Of a stretch of 64,000 nucleotides of DNA, positions 58,172 through 64,000 are shown piece after piece. Numbering within the stretch: the first letter of the stretch is position 1; every line of letters begins with the position of its first letter. The stretch is taken from NCBI RefSeq assembly GCF_021653975.1, contig NZ_JAJKFK010000002.1:124001-188000 (forward strand). The letters are read 5' to 3'. A program made the translations under genes and the position numbers. The notes under the pieces are model-generated. The model had not been told where the DNA came from. It was given only the letters and a program-made list of their open reading frames with translations, and searched no databases. Source of the stretch: Amycolatopsis sp. GM8. Lineage in GTDB: Bacteria > Actinomycetota > Actinomycetes > Mycobacteriales > Pseudonocardiaceae.

Positions 58172-59542
58172 TCAGCGTCCGCTGCTCAGAATGGGCTGAA
58201 GCTGCGAGACCGCCTGGTTGAGTCGCTGTTGCGGGTCGGAGCCGTAGGCGATGTCCTTGAGCGCCTTGGCCACGATGTCGTTGTACTGGCTGAACGACGA
58301 GGTCACCGGTCGCGGCTGCCCCCACTGGAGCAGTTCGTTGTACTCCATGTCGAACGGCGGCTCGTGGAACATGGGCAGCGAGTTGTACACCGACTGCAGG
58401 GTGGGCATCCGGATCGCGTCCTGGTTGTACTTGGTGACCGCGGGCGCCGTGGACATGGCGGCGACGGCCTTGGCGGCGGCGTCGGCGTGCTTCGACTTGG
58501 CCATGACGCCGACCGTGAGAGCGCCGGTCTGGACGATCGGCGTCTTGATGTACGGCATCGGCGCGTTGCCCCACTTGAACGGGACGTTGGCCTTCTTCAG
58601 GTTCAGCGCCTGCTCCCCGACGTAGATGTCGAAGCACGCTTTACCGTCGATGAAGGCGTTGGGGCGCCCGGTTTTTGACGACACCGCGGTCGGGCCGTTG
58701 AACAACGACTGGTAGAACTTCGCCGCGTCCACGGCTTCAGGGGTATTGAGCCATCCGTCGGCGGACTTGCCGTCGGGGGAAAGGGCGTAGAAAGTCTTGT
58801 AGGCGCTCGAATCCTGCGGCGCCTTGGGGTCTCCGGCGCTGCGCATCATGACGAGGTCGCCGTAAACCGTGCCCGGGGTGCCGTCGCCGAGCTGGGTCGG
58901 CGCGAGCCCGTAGATGTCGGGCGTTCCCGGCGTTCCCTTCTGGCACTTGGCCATCGCGTCGCGCGCCTGGGCCCAGGTCCACGCCTTGTCGATGGTCGTC
59001 GGCACGGTGATGCCCGCCGCGTCAGTGAGGTCCTTGTTGTAGTAGATGGTGAGCACGTCCTGCTGCACGCCCATCGAATAGACCTTGCCCTGGTACGACT
59101 GTTCTTTCAGAGTGGCGGGAAGTACGTCCTCCTTCCAGCCGGCGGGCAGGTATTTGTCCAGCGGCAGCAGAATGCCCTTGGACGCGTAGTCGGTGGTGTT
59201 CGGGCTGTCATAGCCGACGATGTCGGGAGCGTTGCCGGTCGGCGCGAGCACGCTGATCTTGTCGGCCAGCTGCGAGAACGGCACGTCCTGGGTCTTGAAC
59301 TTGACGCAACCCTTGACCGAGTTGGAATAGTCGTTCAACTCCGCGTCATTGGGCACGTTGTTTTCGGCACGCAGGACGCTGAGAGTGATGACACCGTCCG
59401 GGCAGTCAGCCGTCTTGGGGCCGACGTCTTCACCGCTGCTGCACCCGGCCAGAACCAGCGTTACCGCGGCGCCGAGCGCTACGCCTGAAGCCATCATCAG
59501 TTTCGGGCGCGTCCCGCGCCGGACGGTTCGGACCGTGTTCAT
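58172..59542 (-). CDS. Extracellular sugar/nucleoside-binding lipoprotein
   Basis: A 456-aa family-1 solute-binding protein. The twin-basic signal peptide ends in the lipobox LAGC with Cys34. The mature part follows the CUT1 pattern (YASKGILLPLDKYLP, GKVYSMGVQQDVLTIYYNKDL, WTWAQARDAM, PMPYIKTPIVQTGALTVGVM). GAAGGAG sits six bases before the ATG. It delivers substrate to the two permeases encoded downstream. The ligand is not readable from sequence. Confidence 0.9.
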   Translation of the reverse strand: MNTVRTVRRGTRPKLMMASGVALGAAVTLVLAGCSSGEDVGPKTADCPDGVITLSVLRAENNVPNDAELNDYSNSVKGCVKFKTQDVPFSQLADKISVLAPTGNAPDIVGYDSPNTTDYASKGILLPLDKYLPAGWKEDVLPATLKEQSYQGKVYSMGVQQDVLTIYYNKDLTDAAGITVPTTIDKAWTWAQARDAMAKCQKGTPGTPDIYGLAPTQLGDGTPGTVYGDLVMMRSAGDPKAPQDSSAYKTFYALSPDGKSADGWLNTPEAVDAAKFYQSLFNGPTAVSSKTGRPNAFIDGKACFDIYVGEQALNLKKANVPFKWGNAPMPYIKTPIVQTGALTVGVMAKSKHADAAAKAVAAMSTAPAVTKYNQDAIRMPTLQSVYNSLPMFHEPPFDMEYNELLQWGQPRPVTSSFSQYNDIVAKALKDIAYGSDPQQRLNQAVSQLQPILSSGR

Positions 59543-59638
59543 AACTGACTCCTTCGGGAGGTGTGCTGCGGGCGCGCAGCGCGGACAACTCGGGGAGGCG
59601 ACGTCGTTGTCCCTGAGGCCAATGAGCCTGAGGACTGG

Positions 59639-60595
59639 TTATTCGGCCTGTGCCAGCGATCTGCTCAGGATCGTGTTGAACAGTTCCGCGTCGGCGTCGA
59701 GGGCTACGAATGCGTTAGCTGTTTCGCCGCTGCGGCGGGCGGTGTCGATGATGGTCCGGCCATAGGACGCGAAGCCGGTGGTCTCGACCTGTACGTGCAG
59801 CGGGGTCAGGTCCAGCACGTCGGGGTCGAGCAGATAGGCCACACACAACGCGTCGTGTACGGGGGCGGCGTCGGGCGTTTCTTGTTGCTGTGTCTTGGTG
59901 TAGCCATCGATTCGCTGCCGGATGAGGGCGGCGGCTGCGGTAGCGGCCGGCGTGCCAATTCTCCGGATCGCATCGTTCTGAGCACCGGTGACGGTCGCGC
60001 GGTGTGTGGCGTCGAGGGGGACGAGCACCAGGCGTTCGAACCCGGCCCGGAAGACGACGTCGGCGGCGACCGGGTCGTGCCAGATGTTGGCCTCGGCCGA
60101 CGGGGTGACGTTGCCCAGCGCGTGGCTGCCGCCCATGATGACGATCTCCTCGACCGCGTCGACGATCGTCGGATCGAGGGTGACGGCGGTCGCGATGTTC
60201 GTCAGCGGCGCGACCGGGACGAGGGTGATGCGCCGCGTTGTGGAGCGGAGGGTTTCGACCAGCCACTCGACAGCGTGCTGCCCGCTGGCGCCGCGCGTCG
60301 TCGCCGGCACCGGGAAGTCGGCGGGGTGGATGATCTCCCGTGCACTGTCGATGTGACCGGGGAACTGGAACGGGATCGGCGCGAACGGCTTTCCCAGTCC
60401 TTTGTGGACCGGAACGTCGGGCCGCTCGATGAGGTCGAGCACCCGTAGTGTGTTGTCGGTGCACCGGTCCACCGCGTGATTGCCCCAGACGGTGGTGCAG
60501 CCGACGAGGTCGATCTCGGTGGACAGGCCGGCGATCATGATCGCGATCGCGTCGTCCGTCCCGGTGTCCACATCGAGGATGATCGGTCTGGTCAC
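59639..60595 (-). CDS. Inosine-uridine-preferring nucleoside hydrolase, copy 2
   Basis: A 318-aa homologue of the enzyme at 55259, with the aspartate cluster DVDTGTDD (Asp8, Asp10, Asp14, Asp15), VPVAPLTNIATAV, IVIMGGSHALGNVTPSAEANIWHDPVAADVVF and HDALCVA. The two copies differ enough to suggest distinct nucleoside preferences. GTG start overlaps the GntR stop in GTGA. Second gene of the operon; a 96-bp gap with a small GCTGCG/CGCAGC hairpin (59564-59579) precedes the binding-protein gene. Confidence 0.9.
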   Translation of the reverse strand: MTRPIILDVDTGTDDAIAIMIAGLSTEIDLVGCTTVWGNHAVDRCTDNTLRVLDLIERPDVPVHKGLGKPFAPIPFQFPGHIDSAREIIHPADFPVPATTRGASGQHAVEWLVETLRSTTRRITLVPVAPLTNIATAVTLDPTIVDAVEEIVIMGGSHALGNVTPSAEANIWHDPVAADVVFRAGFERLVLVPLDATHRATVTGAQNDAIRRIGTPAATAAAALIRQRIDGYTKTQQQETPDAAPVHDALCVAYLLDPDVLDLTPLHVQVETTGFASYGRTIIDTARRSGETANAFVALDADAELFNTILSRSLAQAE

Positions 60596-61332
60596 CGCGC
60601 CCTCCGCTGCTCCGGATCGTCGAAAATGTCCAGGGTCGTCCGGTCGATCGTGTCCAGGTGCTCGTGCATGTGTGCGGCGGCCGCGCTGGCATTGCCGTTC
60701 TCGATGGCGTCCAGGATCGCGCGGTGCTCGTCGATGTGACTCTGGCGCGAGGCCGGGTTCGGTAGCCCCTGCTGATTGACCAGCGCCCACAGTGGATGCC
60801 GCTCGATGTTGACCAGCTGGGAGACGATGTCCGCCAGCAGGTGGTTCCCGCAGTAGGTCGCGAGGTCGGCGTGGAACTCCAGACCCAGCGCCACGAACCG
60901 CGCCACATGCTCGGCGTCGTTGACGAGCTCCGCCTGCTCGTCGGTGTGCCGGCGCAAGATCGCGATCTGCTCGTCACTCATCCGCGCCGCGGCCAGCGTC
61001 GCCACCACCGGCTCGATGTGCAGGCGGGTCTCGATCAGCTCCCTCGGCGGCAGGTCGAACGGTGATCCGGTGGTACCGGCCGCACGAGCCGCCGGCCCGC
61101 GCACGAACGTGCCATCGCCGTGGCGCACCTCGATGGCGCCGATCAGTTCCAGCGCCAAGAACGCCTCGCGCGCGGTAGCCCGCGACACACCGGCCCGCGC
61201 CGCGATCTCCGTATGGGCAGGTAGCCGCGCCCCCACCTCGTAGCGACCACTCGCGATCGCGGTCAGCAGATCCTGGGCGACCGCCAGATACCGGCGCCGC
61301 CCACCATTCCGCGAGTGGTCAGACTTCTGCAC
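60592..61332 (-). CDS. GntR/FadR-family regulator, paralogue 2
   Basis: A 246-aa regulator, winged helix (LPAHTEIAARAGVSRATAREAFLALELIGAIEVRHGDGTFVRG, about 40-82) plus FCD domain. It is a close paralogue of the protein at 53592-54323, aligning end to end. It heads the nucleoside operon and is coupled to the hydrolase by GTGA, so it is autoregulated. A TGACGCGTCA palindrome over its -35 box is the likely operator. The transcript appears leaderless. Confidence 0.9.
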   Translation of the reverse strand: MQKSDHSRNGGRRRYLAVAQDLLTAIASGRYEVGARLPAHTEIAARAGVSRATAREAFLALELIGAIEVRHGDGTFVRGPAARAAGTTGSPFDLPPRELIETRLHIEPVVATLAAARMSDEQIAILRRHTDEQAELVNDAEHVARFVALGLEFHADLATYCGNHLLADIVSQLVNIERHPLWALVNQQGLPNPASRQSHIDEHRAILDAIENGNASAAAAHMHEHLDTIDRTTLDIFDDPEQRRAR

Positions 61333-61338
61333 GGCTTG

Positions 61339-61368
61339 AAGTTAGACGTCCGCTCCCTGACGCGTCAA
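61339..61368 (-). promoter_or_regulatory. Leaderless promoter of the nucleoside operon with palindromic operator
   Basis: Minus strand: TTGACG (61368-61363), 18 bp, TAACTT (61344-61339). The -10 box ends six bases before the GntR ATG at 61332, so there is no leader. The perfect palindrome TGACGCGTCA (61358-61367) overlaps the -35 box, where the GntR protein would block transcription. Confidence 0.55.
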
Positions 61369-61448
61369 GACTCGCGTCGTCGCTGGACTGGGCCATATCT
61401 ACCGCTTGGTTTGAAAATCTCTGAGCGCGCAGCAGGTGGCTTGTTCTG

Positions 61449-62317
61449 TCAGGCGCCTGCGTGTCGCAGCGTTCCCGTGAACGGGTTGCGTCCGCCGAGC
61501 ATCACGGTGCATGCAAATGAGCGGACGAGATTCCCGGGGCCAGTGTTCTCGTACTGCCAGCTGTACCCGGACGTGTACCGGCTATCGGTGCCGCCGGTCC
61601 ACGCCTGCGCGGCGGACGGGCAGAGTTGGTCGTCGAGCGCCCGAATCTGCTCGATCGTCGGCGTGGTCGCGAACAGATCCGTCAAGCCGCGCACGAGGGT
61701 GACCTCGGCCGAGTGCGGACCTGAGCACGGCACGATGATGATCGAGCGCAGATTCGGTGTCACGGCCAGGCATGTCCCGACCTTGACCGTGGCGAACACG
61801 TCGGCACTGGTGGCGTCAGGACCAGCGGATGGCAGCGTTGCGGCCGCTGCCCACGGCAGCCGCTTTACCGCCGAGGTGATCGGGGCAGGTGCGATCGGGG
61901 CAGGTGCAATCGGCCGCGGGGCGGACGTGATCGGGGGCGGTGCGGCGGGCGCGTTGCCGCCACTCGGGGGCGCGATCGGAGCGCTCGCGATGGGAGTCTT
62001 CACGTCGTTGGCGCCATCGCCCGCCGTTGAGATCTGCGGTACCAACACACGGATCGCGGTCACAGCCAAGGCAAGAATGAGAACGCCACCCAGACCCGAC
62101 GCGGCCTGCGCCGCGGCGGCAGCGAATACCGGCCGGCAGCGGGTTCTTCCTGCTCCGGTGGCGCCCAGGTCCGCCACGCCGTAGGGCCATTCTCCGCCGG
62201 CGGCGTCTTGTAGCGCCGCGTGTTGCGCTCGGAGCGCTTCGCAGCCTCCACCCAAGCGTCGTCGAAGTTCGGCAACGCAGGGCCTTCGTTGTCGTCCCGC
62301 CCCGCAGATTTCCCCAT
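61449..62317 (-). pseudogene. Septum-formation-like membrane protein, apparent frameshift
   Basis: Two overlapping frames together look like one protein. The first starts at the ATG 62317 (MGKSAGRDDNEGPALPNFDDAW) and gives a hydrophilic N-terminus but stops at 62060. The second, one base back, picks up within 62060-62160 with a membrane helix (GGVLILALAVTAIRVLV), a Pro/Ala-rich stretch of APIAP repeats, and an extracytoplasmic domain with VGTCLAV, VPCSGPHSAEV and paired Cys that resembles the actinobacterial septum-formation domain. Neither frame alone has a sensible start and a complete product. A shift in the GC-rich run is likely: mutation, sequencing error or ribosomal frameshifting. Confidence 0.55.
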
Positions 62318-62445
62318 ACTCAAACAGTAAACACAGGCCCATCACGGACATACCCCCTCGCGACCCCCAGGACCGATCGCTAACCAGATCGTCATGCGGC
62401 GTTCAACAGCCACTCCCCCAGACCTGTCGCGGCGCCAGGCGTAAA

Positions 62446-62904
62446 TTATGAGGGGTAGTCGCCGGGAGCCGCCAGAACGCGGTAGTGGTAGCTATCGCCT
62501 TCGTCATGGTCTTTCGTTATGGCGAACCCTGCCGTGAGCAGAATGTCGAACACGGCTTGCTTCATGACGGTCTTGATGTCGACGCGATAGCGAAGAGCGA
62601 CCATTCGTCTTTCTTCGGTGGCGTCTTCAGGTATGTATGCGCTATCAAAATCGATGCCAACCGCCCAGCCGATAGTTACTCCAAACGGATTGTCTGTATT
62701 GATCATTATCAGCACGCCAGGGATGCCCCATGGCGGATCTTGAGGAGCGAGGATGCGACTGGGAATCCCTGCATTGGTTAGCGCAGAATTCACCCGGCCC
62801 GCAAGTTGGCGCCATTGGTCCACAATTTCGCCGTAACCATCCGGGAGCGGCAAATGTTGAGAAACGACGGTCCAGTATATCTTTCGGGGGTCGACAACCT
62901 TCAT
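62446..62904 (-). CDS. Hypothetical protein (152 aa)
   Basis: I do not recognise this protein. It is soluble, with no signal peptide or membrane segment, begins MKVVDPRKIYWTVVSQHLPLPDGYGEI and ends in a segment of helix and strand (VMKQAVFDILLTAGFAITKDHDEG). Base composition is distinctly lower in GC than all genes upstream, and codon use is correspondingly different, which suggests transfer. ATG at 62904 or 62913; neither has a good ribosome site. It lies 325 bp from the tRNA-Tyr att junction. Its size and pairing with nothing else resemble orphan immunity-type proteins, but that is speculation. Confidence 0.6.
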   Translation of the reverse strand: MKVVDPRKIYWTVVSQHLPLPDGYGEIVDQWRQLAGRVNSALTNAGIPSRILAPQDPPWGIPGVLIMINTDNPFGVTIGWAVGIDFDSAYIPEDATEERRMVALRYRVDIKTVMKQAVFDILLTAGFAITKDHDEGDSYHYRVLAAPGDYPS

Positions 62905-63183
62905 AGTGATCATACTACTGTGCGATCTCTACAGGATGCCGAGAGCCATTTGACCCAGAATTGGACGGCTACATCTACTCAAAGCTTGCCCCGAAGGAGA
63001 AGTTGACAGATGGCCGCCGAGCATTTCGGCGCCGAAGGTGATCCCGCGTCCGGCGGCGCTGGCTGGGCCTGCTCGCCGTGCGCTGACACTTGCGGCACGC
63101 ACGCGTCTCGGCGTGGCTGCGCGGCGACGGGTGGCCAAGTGGGCGAAATGCCGGTCAGCCACGAATCGCCCCAGACAAAATCA
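62905..63183. other. Gene-free stretch before the tRNA fragment
   Basis: No convincing gene on either strand. The open frames here use atypical codons and have no family resemblance. The first part is AT-richer than the rest of the window; GC rises again towards the terminator at 63184. Confidence 0.5.
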
Positions 63184-63215
63184 CCCCCGTGGCCTGTCTT
63201 CGCAGGTCACGGGGG
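63184..63215 (-). terminator. Intrinsic terminator after the tRNA-Tyr 3' end
   Basis: CCCCCGTG-G-CCTG pairs with CAGG-T-CACGGGGG around a TCTTCG loop, a stem of about 12 bp with one mismatch. Reading the minus strand, as for the tRNA, it is followed by TGATTTTGTC. It lies 15 bp beyond the tRNA 3' end, where a tRNA terminator belongs, and marks this side as the original chromosome. Confidence 0.7.
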
Positions 63216-63229
63216 CGTTTGCCCTGGTG

Positions 63230-63279
63230 TGGCGGGTGAGGGATTCGAACCCCCGTAGGCTGAGCCGTCTGATTTACAG
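63230..63279 (-). other. 3' half of tRNA-Tyr(GTA): attachment-site junction
   Basis: The minus strand reads CTGTAAATCAGACGGCTCAG, then the T-arm GGGGGTTCGAATCCCTC and the acceptor strand ACCCGCC plus discriminator A. This is tRNA-Tyr from the anticodon loop (GTA) to the 3' end. The 5' half is absent: the bases before the loop (TGGAA) cannot pair with the anticodon stem, and no GGCGGG acceptor partner follows. Such a fragment arises when an element integrates at a tRNA anticodon loop, as SLP1 does at tRNA-Tyr. Confidence 0.75.
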
Positions 63280-63397
63280 TTCCACCAAGTTAGGGACGAC
63301 TCAGGCTCATTCGGTACAGCCAAGTTCAAAATGGCTGGCCAGCTAGCTTCTGCACGGGTCTCGTTGGATAGCTCGGTATACCCCGGGATAGACCGGG

Positions 63398-63419
63398 TGG
63401 CACCGAACATGGCACCGAA
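63398..63419. repeat. Paired TGGCACCGAA repeats, possible integrase arm sites
   Basis: TGGCACCGAA occurs at 63398-63407 and 63410-63419, a direct repeat with a 12-bp period, about 120 bp inside the element from the tRNA fragment. Short direct repeats near att sites are typical arm-type binding sites for tyrosine integrases. The rest of 63280-63567 shows no gene. Confidence 0.45.
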
Positions 63420-63567
63420 GTACCCCACCCCGACGAACACCCGCGTACTCATCCGAGACGCGGGAATCAGCCGTGCCCGCATACAGGACCCGGCATAACA
63501 AGGCGGCCCTGACGCGGCGACTGCAACGCCGGCCAGGGCCTTGATCGACTGAGAAGGAGTCGACCCG

Positions 63568-63762
63568 ATGAGCATCATTCCATCCCTGAAGGTCCGGAGA
63601 GAGGTTCGTGAGTTGCGGACCCGTGTGCGCACCCTCGAGCTGTCGCTCGACATCCTCGAGGCCGAGACACGCCCCGCCCGCGCGACCGCGGCTGCCGCGC
63701 CGTGGCCGACCCGCCCAGACGGCCGACCGGCGCTTCACGTTCTGCGGGGAGGCACCCGATGA
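63568..63762 (+). CDS. Small element-borne protein (64 aa), coiled-coil
   Basis: AAGGAG lies eight bases before the ATG. Residues 8-35 (VRREVRELRTRVRTLELSLDILEAE) form an amphipathic helix with heptad-like Leu/Val spacing, probably a short coiled coil; the rest is Ala/Pro-rich. No helix-turn-helix is visible, so it is not an obvious excisionase. It overlaps the next gene in ATGA. Function unknown. Confidence 0.6.
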   Translation: MSIIPSLKVRREVRELRTRVRTLELSLDILEAETRPARATAAAAPWPTRPDGRPALHVLRGGTR

Positions 63763-63962
63763 ACTCCGAGACCCGTCACAACGACCGCGCAGAAGCACGG
63801 CGGGCCCGAGCGAAGTTCGAGACGTTGCTCGAGGCGTGCTGCGCCCTGTACGGCGAGCTGAAGCGCGAGGAGATCGTCGACGGGCGCGAGGACCTCGGGG
63901 CCATCGCCGACCGTCTGCTGACAGCCATGCAGTTCGCACTCGGAGCGGAGGTCGCTGCCTGA
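63759..63962 (+). CDS. Small element-borne protein (67 aa)
   Basis: A charged helical protein (EARRARAKFETLLEACCALYGELKREEIVDGREDLGAIADRLLTAM) with no known domain that I recognise. It overlaps the upstream small gene by four bases (ATGA) and its stop overlaps the next start by one base (TGATG), so it is co-translated with the integrase-like gene. Confidence 0.6.
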   Translation: MNSETRHNDRAEARRARAKFETLLEACCALYGELKREEIVDGREDLGAIADRLLTAMQFALGAEVAA

Positions 63963-64000
63963 TGGGACGCCCACCGACGCCGATCGGGCACTACGGCAAC
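63962..64000 (+). CDS. Start of a tyrosine integrase gene (3' end outside window)
   Basis: Only 13 codons are visible: MGRPPTPIGHYGN. Actinobacterial site-specific integrases very often begin MGRPPLPIGTWGKI or similar, so this is probably the N-terminus of the arm-binding domain. GGAGG lies 10 bases upstream, and the ATG overlaps the previous stop (TGATG). Position beside an att junction fits. The call rests on a short match from memory. Confidence 0.55.
   Translation, partial: MGRPPTPIGHYGN

Larger units (their letters stand above)
63230..64000. mobile_element. End of an integrated element at tRNA-Tyr (AICE/SLP1-like or prophage)
   Basis: Starting from the truncated tRNA-Tyr, the stretch holds paired integrase-arm-like repeats, two overlapping small genes and an integrase-like start codon region at the window edge. 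The tRNA fragment keeps its terminator on the left, so the left is chromosome and the element extends to the right beyond 64000. Class (integrative conjugative element, plasmid or phage) cannot be told from this piece. Confidence 0.65.

Noticed and set aside
63010-63258. 82-aa plus-strand frame ending in GEGFEPP
   Set aside because: That ending is the well-known false translation across a tRNA T-arm; it lies over the terminator and tRNA fragment.
63230-63320. Complete tRNA-Tyr
   Set aside because: No D-arm or 5' acceptor strand complementary to ACCCGCC exists on the expected side, and the anticodon stem cannot form.
1-64000. CRISPR arrays, transposase genes and antibiotic biosynthesis clusters
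   Set aside because: No regularly spaced repeats, no transposase-like proteins and no NRPS or PKS modules were seen; the only adenylation domains belong to the carboxylic acid reductase and the aryl-AMP ligase.

Overview
The window is a high-GC actinomycete chromosome segment, most likely from the Pseudonocardiaceae (Amycolatopsis-like). The basis is the very high GC, frequent GTG starts, frequent 4-bp GTGA/ATGA gene overlaps, leaderless promoters, an actinomycete-type VanRS/VanHAX set and a CYP255 (GcoA-like) P450. It is accessory, regulator-rich DNA dominated by catabolism of aromatic and steroid-like compounds. All calls come from reading the sequence; no database search was run.

Layout. 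1-4751: carboxylic acid reductase (5' end outside the window), a TetR regulator and a leaderless short-chain dehydrogenase. 4812-9232: glycopeptide-resistance island with vanR-vanS converging on vanX and a vanH-vanA reading frame that is fused in frame. A near-identical direct-repeat motif lies before vanR and before vanH. 9299-13769: TetR plus quinone-type oxidoreductase, gamma-resorcylate-decarboxylase-like amidohydrolase, Bcr/CflA exporter and MarR. 13687-18978: operon of VOC protein, 82-aa unknown protein, alpha/beta hydrolase, PDR-type reductase and GcoA-like P450, next to a TetR gene. 19016-22994: salicylate-type CoA pathway (FAD hydroxylase, aryl-AMP ligase, maleate-isomerase-like protein). 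Across a strikingly symmetric divergent promoter stands a hydantoinase/carboxylase pair, HyuA and HyuB, the latter with a zinc-knuckle tail. 27661-30000: MarR, a shortened methyltransferase, two ABM proteins and a 56-aa Cys protein. 30074-36937: GlxA-type AraC regulator, HD hydrolase, extradiol dioxygenase, KstD-like flavoprotein, TetR/MFS pair and nitroreductase.

36947-53359 looks like one large regulon around an IclR regulator. It holds an aldehyde dehydrogenase, an amidohydrolase, an alcohol dehydrogenase and a TPP enzyme. It also holds an HsaA-like monooxygenase, an HsaD-like hydrolase, an isocitrate-lyase-superfamily enzyme with an aconitase-type dehydratase pair, and a branched-chain-type ABC importer with LivH, LivM and LivG fused into one chain. 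Three promoter regions here share a motif in the same orientation. 53592-61332 is a nucleoside/ribose salvage locus: two paralogous GntR regulators, two nucleoside hydrolases, ribokinase and a CUT1-type ABC importer without its ATPase.

61449-62904 holds a frameshifted septum-formation-like membrane protein and an unrecognised protein. At 63230-63279 lies only the 3' half of a tRNA-Tyr gene, followed by its terminator. To its right are paired repeats, two small genes and the first 13 codons of what looks like a tyrosine integrase. This is the chromosomal junction of an SLP1-like integrated element extending beyond the window.
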